DNA of 10,434 bases from Acidobacteriaceae bacterium (GCA_003156495.1 PMHC01000001.1:158-10591); one strand, 5' to 3'; numbered from the stretch's first letter, positions 1-7,626 are shown. Made by a program: numbers and translations. Notes: generated by a model not told the origin, from the sequence alone.

Positions 1-807
1 GGCAAGAGCACGCTGATCGGCATGATGACGCGCAACACCGAAGCTGAGGTAACCGTCGTTGGCCTGGTGGGAGAGCGCGGCCGCGAGGTGGGCGAGTTTC
101 TGCGCGATTCCCTGGGCGAAGAGGGCTTGGCGCGTTCGGTCGTGGTCGTTTCCACTTCGGATCAGTCGCCGCTGCTGCGCATGCGCGCCGCGCTGGCCGC
201 AACCACGATTGCCGAGTATTTTGCCGCGCAAGGCAAACACGTTTTGCTGGTGCTCGATTCGTTGACGCGTTACGCCATGGCCGCGCGTGAGATCGGTTTG
301 GCGGCCGGAGAGCCACCTACGGCGAAGGGATACACACCCTCGGTGCTGAGCCGTCTGGCGCGGTTGATCGAGCGTGCCGGGCGTTTCCGTACCGGCTCGA
401 TTACCGCTTTTTATACCGTGTTGATGGAGGGCGACGATCAGCAGGATCCGATTGTCGATGCCGCGCGTTCGCTGCTTGATGGGCATATCATGCTCTCGCG
501 TTCGCTCGCCTCCGAGGGCTGGTATCCGCCGATTCAGATCCTGGATTCGATCAGCCGTTTGATGCCTGCGGTGACCAAGCCCGATCATCGCGAACATTCC
601 TCGCTGGTGCGCAAGTTGATGGCGATCTACGCGCGTTCCGAGGATCTGGTCCGCATTGGCGCCTATAAGCCGGGTGCCGATCCGGAGTTGGATCGCGCGC
701 TGCGCGGCCGGGATGCCATTCGTGCCTATCTGACTCAGGACGCGAACGAACAGGTCAACTTCGCCGATGGTCTAAACCGACTTGCTGCGCTAGCCGGGGG
801 GCTATAA
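1..807 (+). CDS. fliI: FliI, flagellar type III export ATPase (5' end cut off)
   Basis: FliI is the ATPase of the flagellar type III export apparatus; with FliH and FliJ at the cytoplasmic face of the basal body it helps feed rod, hook and filament subunits into the channel. The reading frame is open from base 1, and its first four residues are GKST, the end of the Walker A P-loop, so the N-terminal domain (roughly 170-180 residues in relatives) lies upstream. Visible motifs in order: the VGERGREVGEF segment with the catalytic-type Glu (about residues 21-31 of the fragment), Walker B region LLVLDSLTRYAMAAREIG (about 82-99), the FliI-type EGDDQQDPIVDAAR stretch, then SEGWYPPIQILDSISRLMP and the C-terminal helical domain. 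F1/V1 beta subunits lack this EGDD...QDP style, which favours FliI over ATP synthase; a virulence-type T3SS ATPase is excluded mainly by the fliJ-fliK-flgD-flgE neighbours. The stop lies three bases before fliJ, implying cotranscription. Confidence 0.96.
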   Translation, partial: GKSTLIGMMTRNTEAEVTVVGLVGERGREVGEFLRDSLGEEGLARSVVVVSTSDQSPLLRMRAALAATTIAEYFAAQGKHVLLVLDSLTRYAMAAREIGLAAGEPPTAKGYTPSVLSRLARLIERAGRFRTGSITAFYTVLMEGDDQQDPIVDAARSLLDGHIMLSRSLASEGWYPPIQILDSISRLMPAVTKPDHREHSSLVRKLMAIYARSEDLVRIGAYKPGADPELDRALRGRDAIRAYLTQDANEQVNFADGLNRLAALAGGL

Positions 808-810
808 GCC

Positions 811-1293
811 ATGGCCGTCTCTCGCGCCATGCGCCGGCTGCTTCACATTCGCGAGATCGAAGAGGAGCAAAGCCGCACGGCGCTGGCCGCGGCGGTCAGC
901 GATCTTCGGCGATTGCAGGCCGCTCTTCTGGCGACCTTCGAGCGGGATCGCAGAGGCCGAAAGCTGGTGGTCTCAAGCGTTACCTCGGGGGAATTGGCGG
1001 ATCGTTTGGCTGGTTTGGAAGAAACACGCCTCGCCAAACGTCACGCAACGGCTCTCGCTCCGCGGATCGTTGAGACGGAAAGAAACGTTGCCGTGCGGCG
1101 GCAGGAGCTTTTGGGCAAACGCATCGAATACCGCCAGGTGGAAACGCTCATCCAAAAGGTTGAAGAGGTTGACGCGCTTGACGCCAGCCGCCGTTCGCAA
1201 CACGAGCTTGACGACTGGTTCCTCGGCCGTGCGGTTAGAGTTCAACAATCCCAGCGGCGCAGCGAATCTTCAGAGAAAACTCAGCCCAAGTAG
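811..1293 (+). CDS. fliJ: FliJ-like flagellar export chaperone, coiled coil
   Basis: This 160-residue protein starts three bases after the fliI stop; a G-run (796-801) inside the end of fliI can serve as its ribosome binding site. FliJ is a small soluble coiled-coil protein that sits in the FliI hexamer like the F1 gamma stalk and helps couple ATPase and proton motive force during export. The sequence is nearly all charged and helical (rich in Arg, Glu, Leu, Gln), has no signal peptide or membrane segment, and its length is close to the usual 145-160. The opening 'AMRRLLHIREIEEEQ' resembles the FliJ N-terminus, where a short basic stretch precedes the first long helix. FliJ is poorly conserved, so the call rests on length, coiled-coil character and the position between fliI and fliK. 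An internal ATG at 829 (residue 7) is a possible alternative start. Confidence 0.85.
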   Translation: MAVSRAMRRLLHIREIEEEQSRTALAAAVSDLRRLQAALLATFERDRRGRKLVVSSVTSGELADRLAGLEETRLAKRHATALAPRIVETERNVAVRRQELLGKRIEYRQVETLIQKVEEVDALDASRRSQHELDDWFLGRAVRVQQSQRRSESSEKTQPK

Positions 1294-1405
1294 CTCGTAC
1301 GCCTCCGGCCGAACTTGAGTAAAAAAACTCTGATGATTTAGGGACTTCCTGAATCGGGATCGCGCTCCCATCCCTGACAATGTTCTAACCGCTTCCTTCT
1401 CATCT

Positions 1406-1422
1406 TTGGCACGCCATCTGCT
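1406..1422 (+). promoter_or_regulatory. Sigma-54 (RpoN) -24/-12 promoter before fliK
   Basis: The sequence TTGGCACG-CCAT-CTGCT has GG at 1408-1409 and GC at 1420-1421, separated by exactly 10 bases, which is the invariant spacing of sigma-54 promoters. It matches the consensus TTGGCACG-N4-TTGCW at all but one fixed position. It lies in the 141-base fliJ-fliK spacer. Sigma-54 promoters need an AAA+ enhancer-binding protein, and hook genes are under such control in many flagellated bacteria. The predicted transcription start is near 1433, two bases before the fliK ATG. That suggests fliK-flgD-flgE is a separately timed hook unit, within or after the fliI-fliJ transcript. No enhancer site was recognised with confidence. 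Confidence 0.75.
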
Positions 1423-1434
1423 TTATCTACCGGC

Positions 1435-3495
1435 ATGACCGTTTCCGTTGGTATTGACGTAAGTTCGGGGATTTCAGTCGGAGGGGCTGCTGGAGCCGTA
1501 TTGGATGCTGGCGCTTTCAGTACCGCAGTCAGTTCATCCCGGCAGACACAAGATTCGACGGGGACAGAAGACGATAGTTCTTCTACCGGCGGGGACTTCC
1601 GCTCGAGTTGGCAATCGATGCTGCTCGCCATGGGCGTAGGCGCGCAGACAGATGGTAGCAGTACGCCTGTATCGACGAATAGTGCCGATGCAACCAGCAG
1701 CGCGGAGGAAACGGATGCCAGTGATGTCAGTAGTGGTGTCAGTATAGATTTGCAGAATCAGGTAGTAGGGGGAAAATCAGCGGTCGTTTCTGAGCCGCAG
1801 ACATCGGCTTCGTCGGTATTAACTAATGCGGTTGGCCAAACGGCTCAGACTGACGCTACGGATACAAAAGCAACAAATCATCTCGCGGAATTTCCTGCGG
1901 CCGCGGCGGGCAATACTCTAAGCGCGAAGCCAGCCTCCAGCATCGGAAGCAACACACGCGCCAAGAATTTATCGAGCGGAAAACAACTCGATTCATTGTC
2001 AGCCGGAACCGCGGTGACTACTCCTGTGGCACAAACGGATCTGCTGAGCATTGCGCTGGCCGCCAGCCCGGCGGCTCAAGCCGCCGCGGCGCAGGCGCAG
2101 ACAGAAACCGCGGAATCTGTCTCTACGCCGCAAACAGTTTCAACGGCTACTGCCAGCATCCAGCCTGATAGCGATACCTTAACCGCACCGGGTGCAACTG
2201 CTACGGCCGCTCAGGCGCAGGCATCGCTGGCGACAACGGCAGCGAAAGAATCCGCACCGGTTTCTGAAGCCGCCGATCCTGCCGGCAACGCGCTTCAAAC
2301 GGCGTCGGGTGTGGCCAGCAGCTCTACAACGGTAATCGCAGCGGGAAGCACGAAGCTCCTTTCAAATGCCGCTCAGACCGCACCGAGGGATAGCGCCGAC
2401 GTAACCGAAGGTCCGGTCGTCATCTCGGCAGATGCAATGCCCAGTGCGACGGGGAGCAGCCCCGCGTCCGGTTCGAAATCGCAGCCAGCTAACGGAGCGG
2501 CAAAGGCCGTTTTGTCCAGCGTATCGCCATCCGGACAGGGCGTTCTTGCCACCAGATCAGCATCGGATACACAGGCTCTCACGGTAGCGAATCAATCGGC
2601 ATCCAGTGCGCATTTGGCTGGCGTCGATGCGCAGACCGCCGCAACGGGCGAAGTGCAAAATACCGGCCAGGTTCTTACCGCTGGCGTCAAGGGAAATCCA
2701 CGGCAGAAAAGCGCTGAGTCTGGCGTGAACAGCGTTACATCGAAAAGTGTATCGGCAAGCGCGTTGGCGGATGGCGCAAAGGCGGAGCCGGCAAGTGATA
2801 AACAGACCGTTTCGTCGATCGCTAATCACAGTAGCTCTGGCAATGCGGCGGATATGACGGCGCACGTAGCGCAGTCGCCTCTGTCCGGTACTGGCACCGG
2901 CACCGAAGCCTCCATTATGGCGCGCGATTTTGGCGATGCTCACGCGTCGGCCGGCGTGACGGCTGGCACTAACGCTTCTGCCGCCGGTTCGGCGAGCAAT
3001 CTGACGGCGCAAGAGACCTTTGCCGCGCTCGATGCGGGAACGGGTTTTAGCACTCCGTCTTTGACGCATGCCAGCGGCCATCACGCCGAGGCTGGATTTC
3101 AGGATCCCACGCTGGGTTGGGTCAGCGTGCGAGCGGATTTGAGCGGGGGCAGCATTCATGCTTCGCTCGTGCCTGAATCGGCTGCTGCGGCGCAGACGCT
3201 GGGCGCGCACATGGAGGGGCTGAGCAACTATCTCAACGAACAGCGAGCCGCGGTTTCTTCGCTGACGATGGATACCGCCGGCGGAAGCGGATCGGGCATG
3301 GATCAAAACATGAATCAGAACGCGGGCCAGAATGCCAATCAGCAAGGCGCCGCGAGTACGCAATCGAATTGGCAAGCCGGGACTCAAACAGCCGCGGAAT
3401 TGTCCGCATCCACTACATCGACAACGGCTGCCGACGTAAATACGCCTGCTTACGCAGGCGGCAGCAGTGGCCGGTACATCTCGGTAATGGCATGA
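1435..3495 (+). CDS. fliK: FliK, flagellar hook-length control protein
   Basis: FliK is a secreted molecular ruler that measures the growing hook and then switches the export gate (FlhB) from hook to filament substrates. The 686-residue product is mostly low-complexity Ala/Ser/Thr/Gln/Gly with few bulky residues, as expected of an unfolded ruler; it is longer than the roughly 400 residues of the enterobacterial protein. The conserved C-terminal switch domain (Flg_hook type) is at about 553-618: DPTLGWVSVRADLSGG, then an Ala/Leu helix and SNYLNEQRAAVSSLTMD, matching the LG-x-V-x-V ... L...L pattern. A Gln/Asn/Gly-rich tail of about 68 residues follows. The FRSSWQSMLLAMG stretch near residue 55-65 may be the N-terminal secretion region. 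The ATG at 1435 has no clear Shine-Dalgarno and would be almost leaderless from the predicted sigma-54 start. A TTG at 1501 (residue 23) has GGAG five bases upstream and is a credible alternative (664 residues). flgD and flgE follow on the same strand. Confidence 0.88.
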   Translation: MTVSVGIDVSSGISVGGAAGAVLDAGAFSTAVSSSRQTQDSTGTEDDSSSTGGDFRSSWQSMLLAMGVGAQTDGSSTPVSTNSADATSSAEETDASDVSSGVSIDLQNQVVGGKSAVVSEPQTSASSVLTNAVGQTAQTDATDTKATNHLAEFPAAAAGNTLSAKPASSIGSNTRAKNLSSGKQLDSLSAGTAVTTPVAQTDLLSIALAASPAAQAAAAQAQTETAESVSTPQTVSTATASIQPDSDTLTAPGATATAAQAQASLATTAAKESAPVSEAADPAGNALQTASGVASSSTTVIAAGSTKLLSNAAQTAPRDSADVTEGPVVISADAMPSATGSSPASGSKSQPANGAAKAVLSSVSPSGQGVLATRSASDTQALTVANQSASSAHLAGVDAQTAATGEVQNTGQVLTAGVKGNPRQKSAESGVNSVTSKSVSASALADGAKAEPASDKQTVSSIANHSSSGNAADMTAHVAQSPLSGTGTGTEASIMARDFGDAHASAGVTAGTNASAAGSASNLTAQETFAALDAGTGFSTPSLTHASGHHAEAGFQDPTLGWVSVRADLSGGSIHASLVPESAAAAQTLGAHMEGLSNYLNEQRAAVSSLTMDTAGGSGSGMDQNMNQNAGQNANQQGAASTQSNWQAGTQTAAELSASTTSTTAADVNTPAYAGGSSGRYISVMA

Positions 3496-3553
3496 ACTGA
3501 ACCGTTAGAAGACGAAAATACACGGGGAGAAAGCAACGCGGGAGGAAAAGAAG

Positions 3554-4069
3554 ATGACAGGAGTTTATAACCAGTTAGCGGCATCGCCGATGTCTGGCGC
3601 TACAGCGGAATCGGGCAGCTCCAGCAACTCCGGTAACTCAAGCAGTTCCAGCAGCAGCGATTCGAAGATTTCATCCACCGATTTTCTGACACTGCTATGC
3701 ACGGAGCTAAAACACCAGGATCCGACTTCGAATGCCGATCCCAACGAGTATGTCAATCAGCTCGTCAATGTGAATAGCCTGGAACAGTTGATCCGCATCA
3801 ATGATACGTTGACCAGCAAGTTAGGTGGTTCGTCATCAAATTCAAGCGGCAGTTCTGCTTCTAGGGATGCGGTGGGCGGTTTAACGGGCCCCGCGACCCC
3901 ATCGGCTCAAACCGATGCTTTAGGCGGTTCGACTGCCGCATCGTCGTCAACCAGTTCGTCGACCAGCCCAACTTCGTCGCCTACGGTTAATGCCGGCAAT
4001 CTTGGGGTGCCTGCGTCCAACAACGCGGCTAATCGCTTCTCCCATGCTTTAGACGGAAGTCCTCGCTAG
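3554..4069 (+). CDS. flgD: FlgD, hook cap / assembly scaffold (short form)
   Basis: FlgD forms the temporary cap at the tip of the growing hook under which FlgE subunits polymerise; it is exported through the flagellar channel. The conserved N-terminal FlgD core is clear at residues 38-90: the pattern TDFLTLLCTELKHQDP, then a short loop, then EYVNQLVNVNSLEQLIRIN, which matches the family FLxLLxxQLxxQDPxxPxDxxEFxxQLAxxSxLEQ signature. It is preceded by an almost pure Ser/Asn linker (21-36). After residue 91 only Ser/Thr/Ala/Gly-rich low complexity remains, so the Tudor and Ig-like domains of the enterobacterial FlgD (about 231 residues) are absent; total length is 171. Short FlgDs are known in other bacteria (Bacillus subtilis), so this is a variant and not obviously a broken gene. 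The ATG has a strong GGAGG at 3541-3545, eight bases upstream. It sits between fliK and flgE. Confidence 0.9.
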   Translation: MTGVYNQLAASPMSGATAESGSSSNSGNSSSSSSSDSKISSTDFLTLLCTELKHQDPTSNADPNEYVNQLVNVNSLEQLIRINDTLTSKLGGSSSNSSGSSASRDAVGGLTGPATPSAQTDALGGSTAASSSTSSSTSPTSSPTVNAGNLGVPASNNAANRFSHALDGSPR

Positions 4070-4165
4070 TGATCGGCCAGCTCTCGATGTTAGGGATCTG
4101 CAACCTGAATTCAGCCGCCGGTTAGAAGCCAGCGTAACCCGGATATACACTCAAGGAGATTTGCC

Positions 4166-5692
4166 ATGCCTAATTTTTCGGTTTGCCTCACAGGGCTTAA
4201 TGCCGACAGTGAAGCCTTAAATACGGTCGCGAACAATGTTTCAAACATGAATACGACCGGTTACAAAGCGAAGACCACTTCGTTTGGTGATCTGTTGTAC
4301 CAGAAAATGGGTACAACCGGCGCCGGAGACACGGTTGCAGCCGGTTCCGGCGTAAAGGTTGCGGCGACCAGTACGGACTTTACCATGGGCACAATTTCTT
4401 CGACGACCAAGGCGTCGGATGTCGCGATCAACGGTTCAGGCTTCTTTGTGCTGAATAACAATGGAAGCCAAATGCTTACCCGCAACGGTTCCTTCGAACT
4501 CAGCAAGAGTGGCAAGCTGGAATCGAGCGACGGCTATGCGGTTATGGGCTATGCGGCGACAAACGGCAAGCTCGACACCAGCAACTTGACCGATATTGCG
4601 ATTCCCACCAATTCAACCAAGAATGCGTCGGCGACAGCGAACTTTAGTATGACGCAGAATCTGGATTCGGACGATCCTGTGGGCACATCGACTACGGGTA
4701 CGGAAAAGATTTATGACTCTTTGGGCAATTCCTATGAAGCTACCATCACCTACACCAAAACCGCAAACAACGAGTGGTCATACAGTATGGCGCTCCCCGA
4801 GACCCTGACGGCCTCTACGAGCACCGAATTGGGTACAACAACCGCCAATTACAACTTCGGATCGAGTTCCGATACGGTTGATACCGGCACGAATATGACG
4901 ATCTCCGTGGCGACCGACAGCGGTACGTCCACTATTACCGCGCCTACTGTTACCGCCGGCGAAACGATCGCCGAGTATCAAACCGCTCTCCAACAGGCAT
5001 TGAGCGACGCCGGCGTTACGGGCGTGACGGTAAGTCTTGATGCCGGCGGCACAGGATTGTCGATCAGCGGCACCGGCGTTTCGGTCAGCGGCAGTGTAAT
5101 TCAGGATTGCACCGGTTCGTCGAATACCAGCGGAACGCTTAACTTCGATTCCAACGGCAATCTAGTCAGTCCGTCGGCGGACATCAGCAAAATCGCCTTT
5201 TCCGGCTTGGCCGATGGTGCTTCATCGCTCGACATGACGTGGAATCTCTACAAATCCAGCGGTTCCGGATACCTGACGCAGACAGCGTCAACTTCAACAA
5301 CTTCGGCTGGTTCGCAAGATGGTTATCCTGCTGGTTCCTACAGCAGCTACAGCATTGGTTCCGGCGGCGAAGTTTCTGTAACGTATTCGAATGGTGAAAA
5401 CCAGGTCGTCGGGCAACTTGCTGTTGCCGCCGTCTCTGACGAGGAAGCCTTGACTTCCGCCGGATCGACCAATTACGAAACGACAGCAGCTTCGGGAAGC
5501 GCCACGATCGGCGTTGCCGGCACGGGCGGACGCGGCACGCTGGAAGGCAGTTCGCTGGAGGCGTCGAACGTTAGCGTTTCCACTGAATTCTCTAACCTGA
5601 TTATTTATCAGCGCGCTTACGAGGCGAATGCCAAGGCGCTAACCACCTTTGATACCGTTACGCAAGATACCATCAATATCATCCGCAGCTAA
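4166..5692 (+). CDS. flgE: FlgE, flagellar hook protein
   Basis: FlgE polymerises into the curved hook joining rod to filament. The N-terminal rod/hook D0 motif is plain: SVCLTGLNADSEALNTVANNVSN, then NTTGYKA (residues about 5-36). The FlgE D1 region follows: AINGSGFFVLNNNG, then LTRNGSF (about 89-112). The C-terminal D0 helix contains EFSNLIIYQRAYEANAKALTTFDTV, ending at INIIRS. The 508 residues exceed the roughly 400 of the enterobacterial protein; the surplus is a Ser/Thr/Gly-rich central part, including a segment at about 242-309 that resembles flagellin IN motifs. FlgF or FlgG are less likely: they are about 250-260 residues long and lack such an insertion. The start is well supported by AAGGAG at 4153-4158, seven bases before the ATG. 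The gene follows flgD after 96 bases and is the last of the operon, closed by the terminator at 5722-5764. Confidence 0.93.
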   Translation: MPNFSVCLTGLNADSEALNTVANNVSNMNTTGYKAKTTSFGDLLYQKMGTTGAGDTVAAGSGVKVAATSTDFTMGTISSTTKASDVAINGSGFFVLNNNGSQMLTRNGSFELSKSGKLESSDGYAVMGYAATNGKLDTSNLTDIAIPTNSTKNASATANFSMTQNLDSDDPVGTSTTGTEKIYDSLGNSYEATITYTKTANNEWSYSMALPETLTASTSTELGTTTANYNFGSSSDTVDTGTNMTISVATDSGTSTITAPTVTAGETIAEYQTALQQALSDAGVTGVTVSLDAGGTGLSISGTGVSVSGSVIQDCTGSSNTSGTLNFDSNGNLVSPSADISKIAFSGLADGASSLDMTWNLYKSSGSGYLTQTASTSTTSAGSQDGYPAGSYSSYSIGSGGEVSVTYSNGENQVVGQLAVAAVSDEEALTSAGSTNYETTAASGSATIGVAGTGGRGTLEGSSLEASNVSVSTEFSNLIIYQRAYEANAKALTTFDTVTQDTINIIRS

Positions 5693-5721
5693 CTTGGTTA
5701 GAAATCTACTTTGAATCTTCG

Positions 5722-5764
5722 GGGCAACGAACTCTTGAAATGAGAGTTTCGTTGCCCTTTCTTT
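5722..5764 (+). terminator. Rho-independent terminator of the hook operon
   Basis: The left arm at 5722-5735 (GGGCAACGAACTCT) pairs with 5743-5757 (AGAGTTTCGTTGCCC) in a 14-bp stem with one bulged T at 5747 and a seven-base loop. It is followed directly by the T-rich tract TTTCTTT at 5758-5764. It lies 29 bases after the flgE stop and ends 54 bases before the miaB ATG. The geometry is typical of a strong intrinsic terminator and separates the flagellar genes from miaB. Confidence 0.93.
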
Positions 5765-5818
5765 GTGGGGGATGAGAGATGGCATGGCGGAAAACTGCGT
5801 CACGCTATACTAGAGCTT

Positions 5819-7138
5819 ATGGCATCCGAAAAAACATTTTATTTAGAGACCTTCGGTTGCCAGATGAATGCCCACGACTCCGAAAAAGTGATTGGCACGC
5901 TGCTTCAGCAGGGGTACAGGCAGGTTGAGTCGGAAGAAGATGCCGGACTGATTCTCTACAACACCTGTTCGGTGCGCGATAAGGCCGAGCAGCGCGTTTA
6001 CAACCGCCTGAACGATCACAAGTATGCGCACAGGGCAGGGAAGCGCTTTGGCGTTTTGGGTTGTGTAGCGCAGCAGGAGGGCGAGCGCATCTTTGAGCGT
6101 GCGCCTTTCGTCTCGTTGGTCTCCGGATCGGCTTCCTATCGCAAATTACCCGAAATGTTAGCGCGGCTTGAAGCGGGCGAGAAGCACATCACGGGCCTCG
6201 ACGATCAGCAGACCGACCAGACCTTCGAAACCGAATTTGCGGCGCGGTTGAGTCCTTACCGCGGCTACATCACCATCATCGAGGGCTGCGACAAATTCTG
6301 CTCCTATTGCGTGGTGCCTTACACGCGCGGCAAAGAGCGCAGCCGTAGTTCTTCGTCGGTGCTCGACGAGGCGCGGCGCATTGCCGAGCTGGGCTTCACC
6401 GAAATTCAACTGCTGGGTCAGAACGTAAATAGCTATCGCGATCCGGAAGGGAAGTGCAGCTTCGCGGAGCTTCTGACCGCCGTCGGCGAACTGCCGGGCA
6501 TTCGCCGCGTGCGCTTCACTACCAGCCACCCTCGCGACTTTACGCGCGACATTGTCGAGGCGATTGACCGCGTTCCTACGCTTTGCGACCATGTGCATCT
6601 GCCCGTGCAGTCTGGTTCTGCGCGCGTGCTAGAGGCCATGGCGCGCGAGTATACGCCCGAGTGGTATCTGGAGCAGATCGGTTGGATTAAAGCCGCTCGC
6701 CGCCATATTTCGCTGACCACCGACATTATTGTTGGTTTCCCCGGCGAGGGAGAAACTGATTTTTATCAGACATTAGATCTGCTCGATAAAGTGCAGTTTG
6801 ACGGCGTCTTCGCTTTCAAATATTCCGCGCGGCCGAATACGCCAGCGCTTACGATGGCCGATTCAGTTCCCGAAGAAGAGAAGTCGCGCAGGCTTCAAGT
6901 ATTGCTTGAGAGGCAGCGGGAGATTCAGCGAGCTAATTATTCCAAGCAGATCGGAGAGGTTCTCGAAGTAATGGTTGAAGGGACTAACCCCGCCCGAGGA
7001 CAAATCGCCGGGCGCAGCAGCCAGAACAAACCCGTTAACTTTACCTGGCCACAGCCTATTGCGCCTGCGCCAGGAACCTATATAAGCGTTAAGATTACGA
7101 AAGCCTATCCTAATAGTCTGGTAGGCGAGGCGGTCTAA
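5819..7138 (+). CDS. miaB: MiaB, tRNA-2-methylthio-N6-dimethylallyladenosine synthase
   Basis: MiaB is a radical-SAM methylthiotransferase that adds the 2-methylthio group to i6A37 of tRNAs reading UNN codons, using two iron-sulfur clusters. Numbering from the ATG at 5819 (439 residues): the N-terminal MTTase domain carries the three cluster cysteines C14 (TFGCQMNAHDS), C50 (YNTCSVRDKAEQRV) and C82 (VLGCVAQ). The radical-SAM CxxxCxxC is C157-C161-C164 in IIEGCDKFCSYCVVPYTRG. A C-terminal TRAM domain occupies about 374-439. The NTCSVRDKAEQ wording is typical of MiaB rather than RimO or MtaB. An in-frame GTG at 5765 would add 18 residues, but it lies in the tail of the terminator and would precede the conserved start, so I reject it. 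No strong Shine-Dalgarno is seen before 5819; a TATACT at 5806-5811 could be a -10 giving a near-leaderless message. The stop overlaps the next start. Confidence 0.95.
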   Translation: MASEKTFYLETFGCQMNAHDSEKVIGTLLQQGYRQVESEEDAGLILYNTCSVRDKAEQRVYNRLNDHKYAHRAGKRFGVLGCVAQQEGERIFERAPFVSLVSGSASYRKLPEMLARLEAGEKHITGLDDQQTDQTFETEFAARLSPYRGYITIIEGCDKFCSYCVVPYTRGKERSRSSSSVLDEARRIAELGFTEIQLLGQNVNSYRDPEGKCSFAELLTAVGELPGIRRVRFTTSHPRDFTRDIVEAIDRVPTLCDHVHLPVQSGSARVLEAMAREYTPEWYLEQIGWIKAARRHISLTTDIIVGFPGEGETDFYQTLDLLDKVQFDGVFAFKYSARPNTPALTMADSVPEEEKSRRLQVLLERQREIQRANYSKQIGEVLEVMVEGTNPARGQIAGRSSQNKPVNFTWPQPIAPAPGTYISVKITKAYPNSLVGEAV

Positions 7139-7626
7139 TGGATATTGAAGTTCGAATCCGTGGCTTAATGATGGATCCGGCTACCAATATGCCGATCGTT
7201 GTGCTGAAAGACATGCATTCTGACACGGTGATGCCGATCTGGGTTGGAATCTTTGAGGCCAACGCGATCGCGCTAGAGCTCGAAAAAGTTGGCGCTCCGC
7301 GGCCGATGACGCACGATCTGGCCAGGAACCTCCTCCGCTACTTAAATGGCGAGTTGGAAAAAGTAGTCATAACAGAGCTTAAGGACGATACGTTTTACGC
7401 GGTTCTTTGGCTACGGCAGGGCGATGAACCCATTGCCGTCGATGCCAGGCCCTCCGACGCTATTGCTCTGGCTCTGCGCGCCGATTGCCCGATCTACGTC
7501 AATGAAAAAGTAATGGAAAAGGCGAAATTGAATACCACCGGTCCGCCCGAAGGTCCTACGGCCGAGCAATTGCGTAGTTGGCTAGAAGGTCTGAATGACG
7601 AAGACCTTGGCCGCTATAAGATGTAG
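7138..7626 (+). CDS. Bifunctional nuclease (BFN/DUF151) domain protein
   Basis: The 162-residue product is a member of the BFN domain family (DUF151, structural prototype TM0160). Recognisable family segments are VRIRGLMMDPATNMPIVVLKD, the LPIWVGxxEAxAIALELE-type stretch (here MPIWVGIFEANAIALELEKV, about 32-51), RPMTHDLARNLL, and DARPSDAIALALRADCPIYV (about 101-120). A DNase/RNase activity was reported for a plant member; for most bacterial members the role is unproven, so the function here is only a family label. It has no signal peptide or membrane segment and is presumably cytosolic. Its ATG overlaps the miaB stop in a TAATG junction, with GGCGAGG just upstream, so it should be translationally coupled to miaB. 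Its last 13 bases overlap the convergent amidotransferase gene. Confidence 0.9.
   Translation: MDIEVRIRGLMMDPATNMPIVVLKDMHSDTVMPIWVGIFEANAIALELEKVGAPRPMTHDLARNLLRYLNGELEKVVITELKDDTFYAVLWLRQGDEPIAVDARPSDAIALALRADCPIYVNEKVMEKAKLNTTGPPEGPTAEQLRSWLEGLNDEDLGRYKM

Noticed and set aside
1317..1330. GAGT-AAAAAA-ACTC hairpin after fliJ as a terminator.
   Set aside because: The stem is only four base pairs and no T-tract follows, so it is unlikely to end transcription.
2557..3387. Long open frame (276 codons) on the minus strand inside fliK.
   Set aside because: It is the shadow of a low-complexity, GC-rich gene; its product is Arg-rich with no domain, and fliK has clear family features in its own frame.
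4119..4134. GG-N10-GC spacing before flgE, a possible second sigma-54 site.
   Set aside because: Only the bare GG and GC are present; neither TGGCAC nor TTGCA around them is matched, so chance explains it.
5893..5911. TTGGCACG within miaB resembling a sigma-54 -24 element.
   Set aside because: There is no GC at the required distance, and it lies within the conserved coding sequence.
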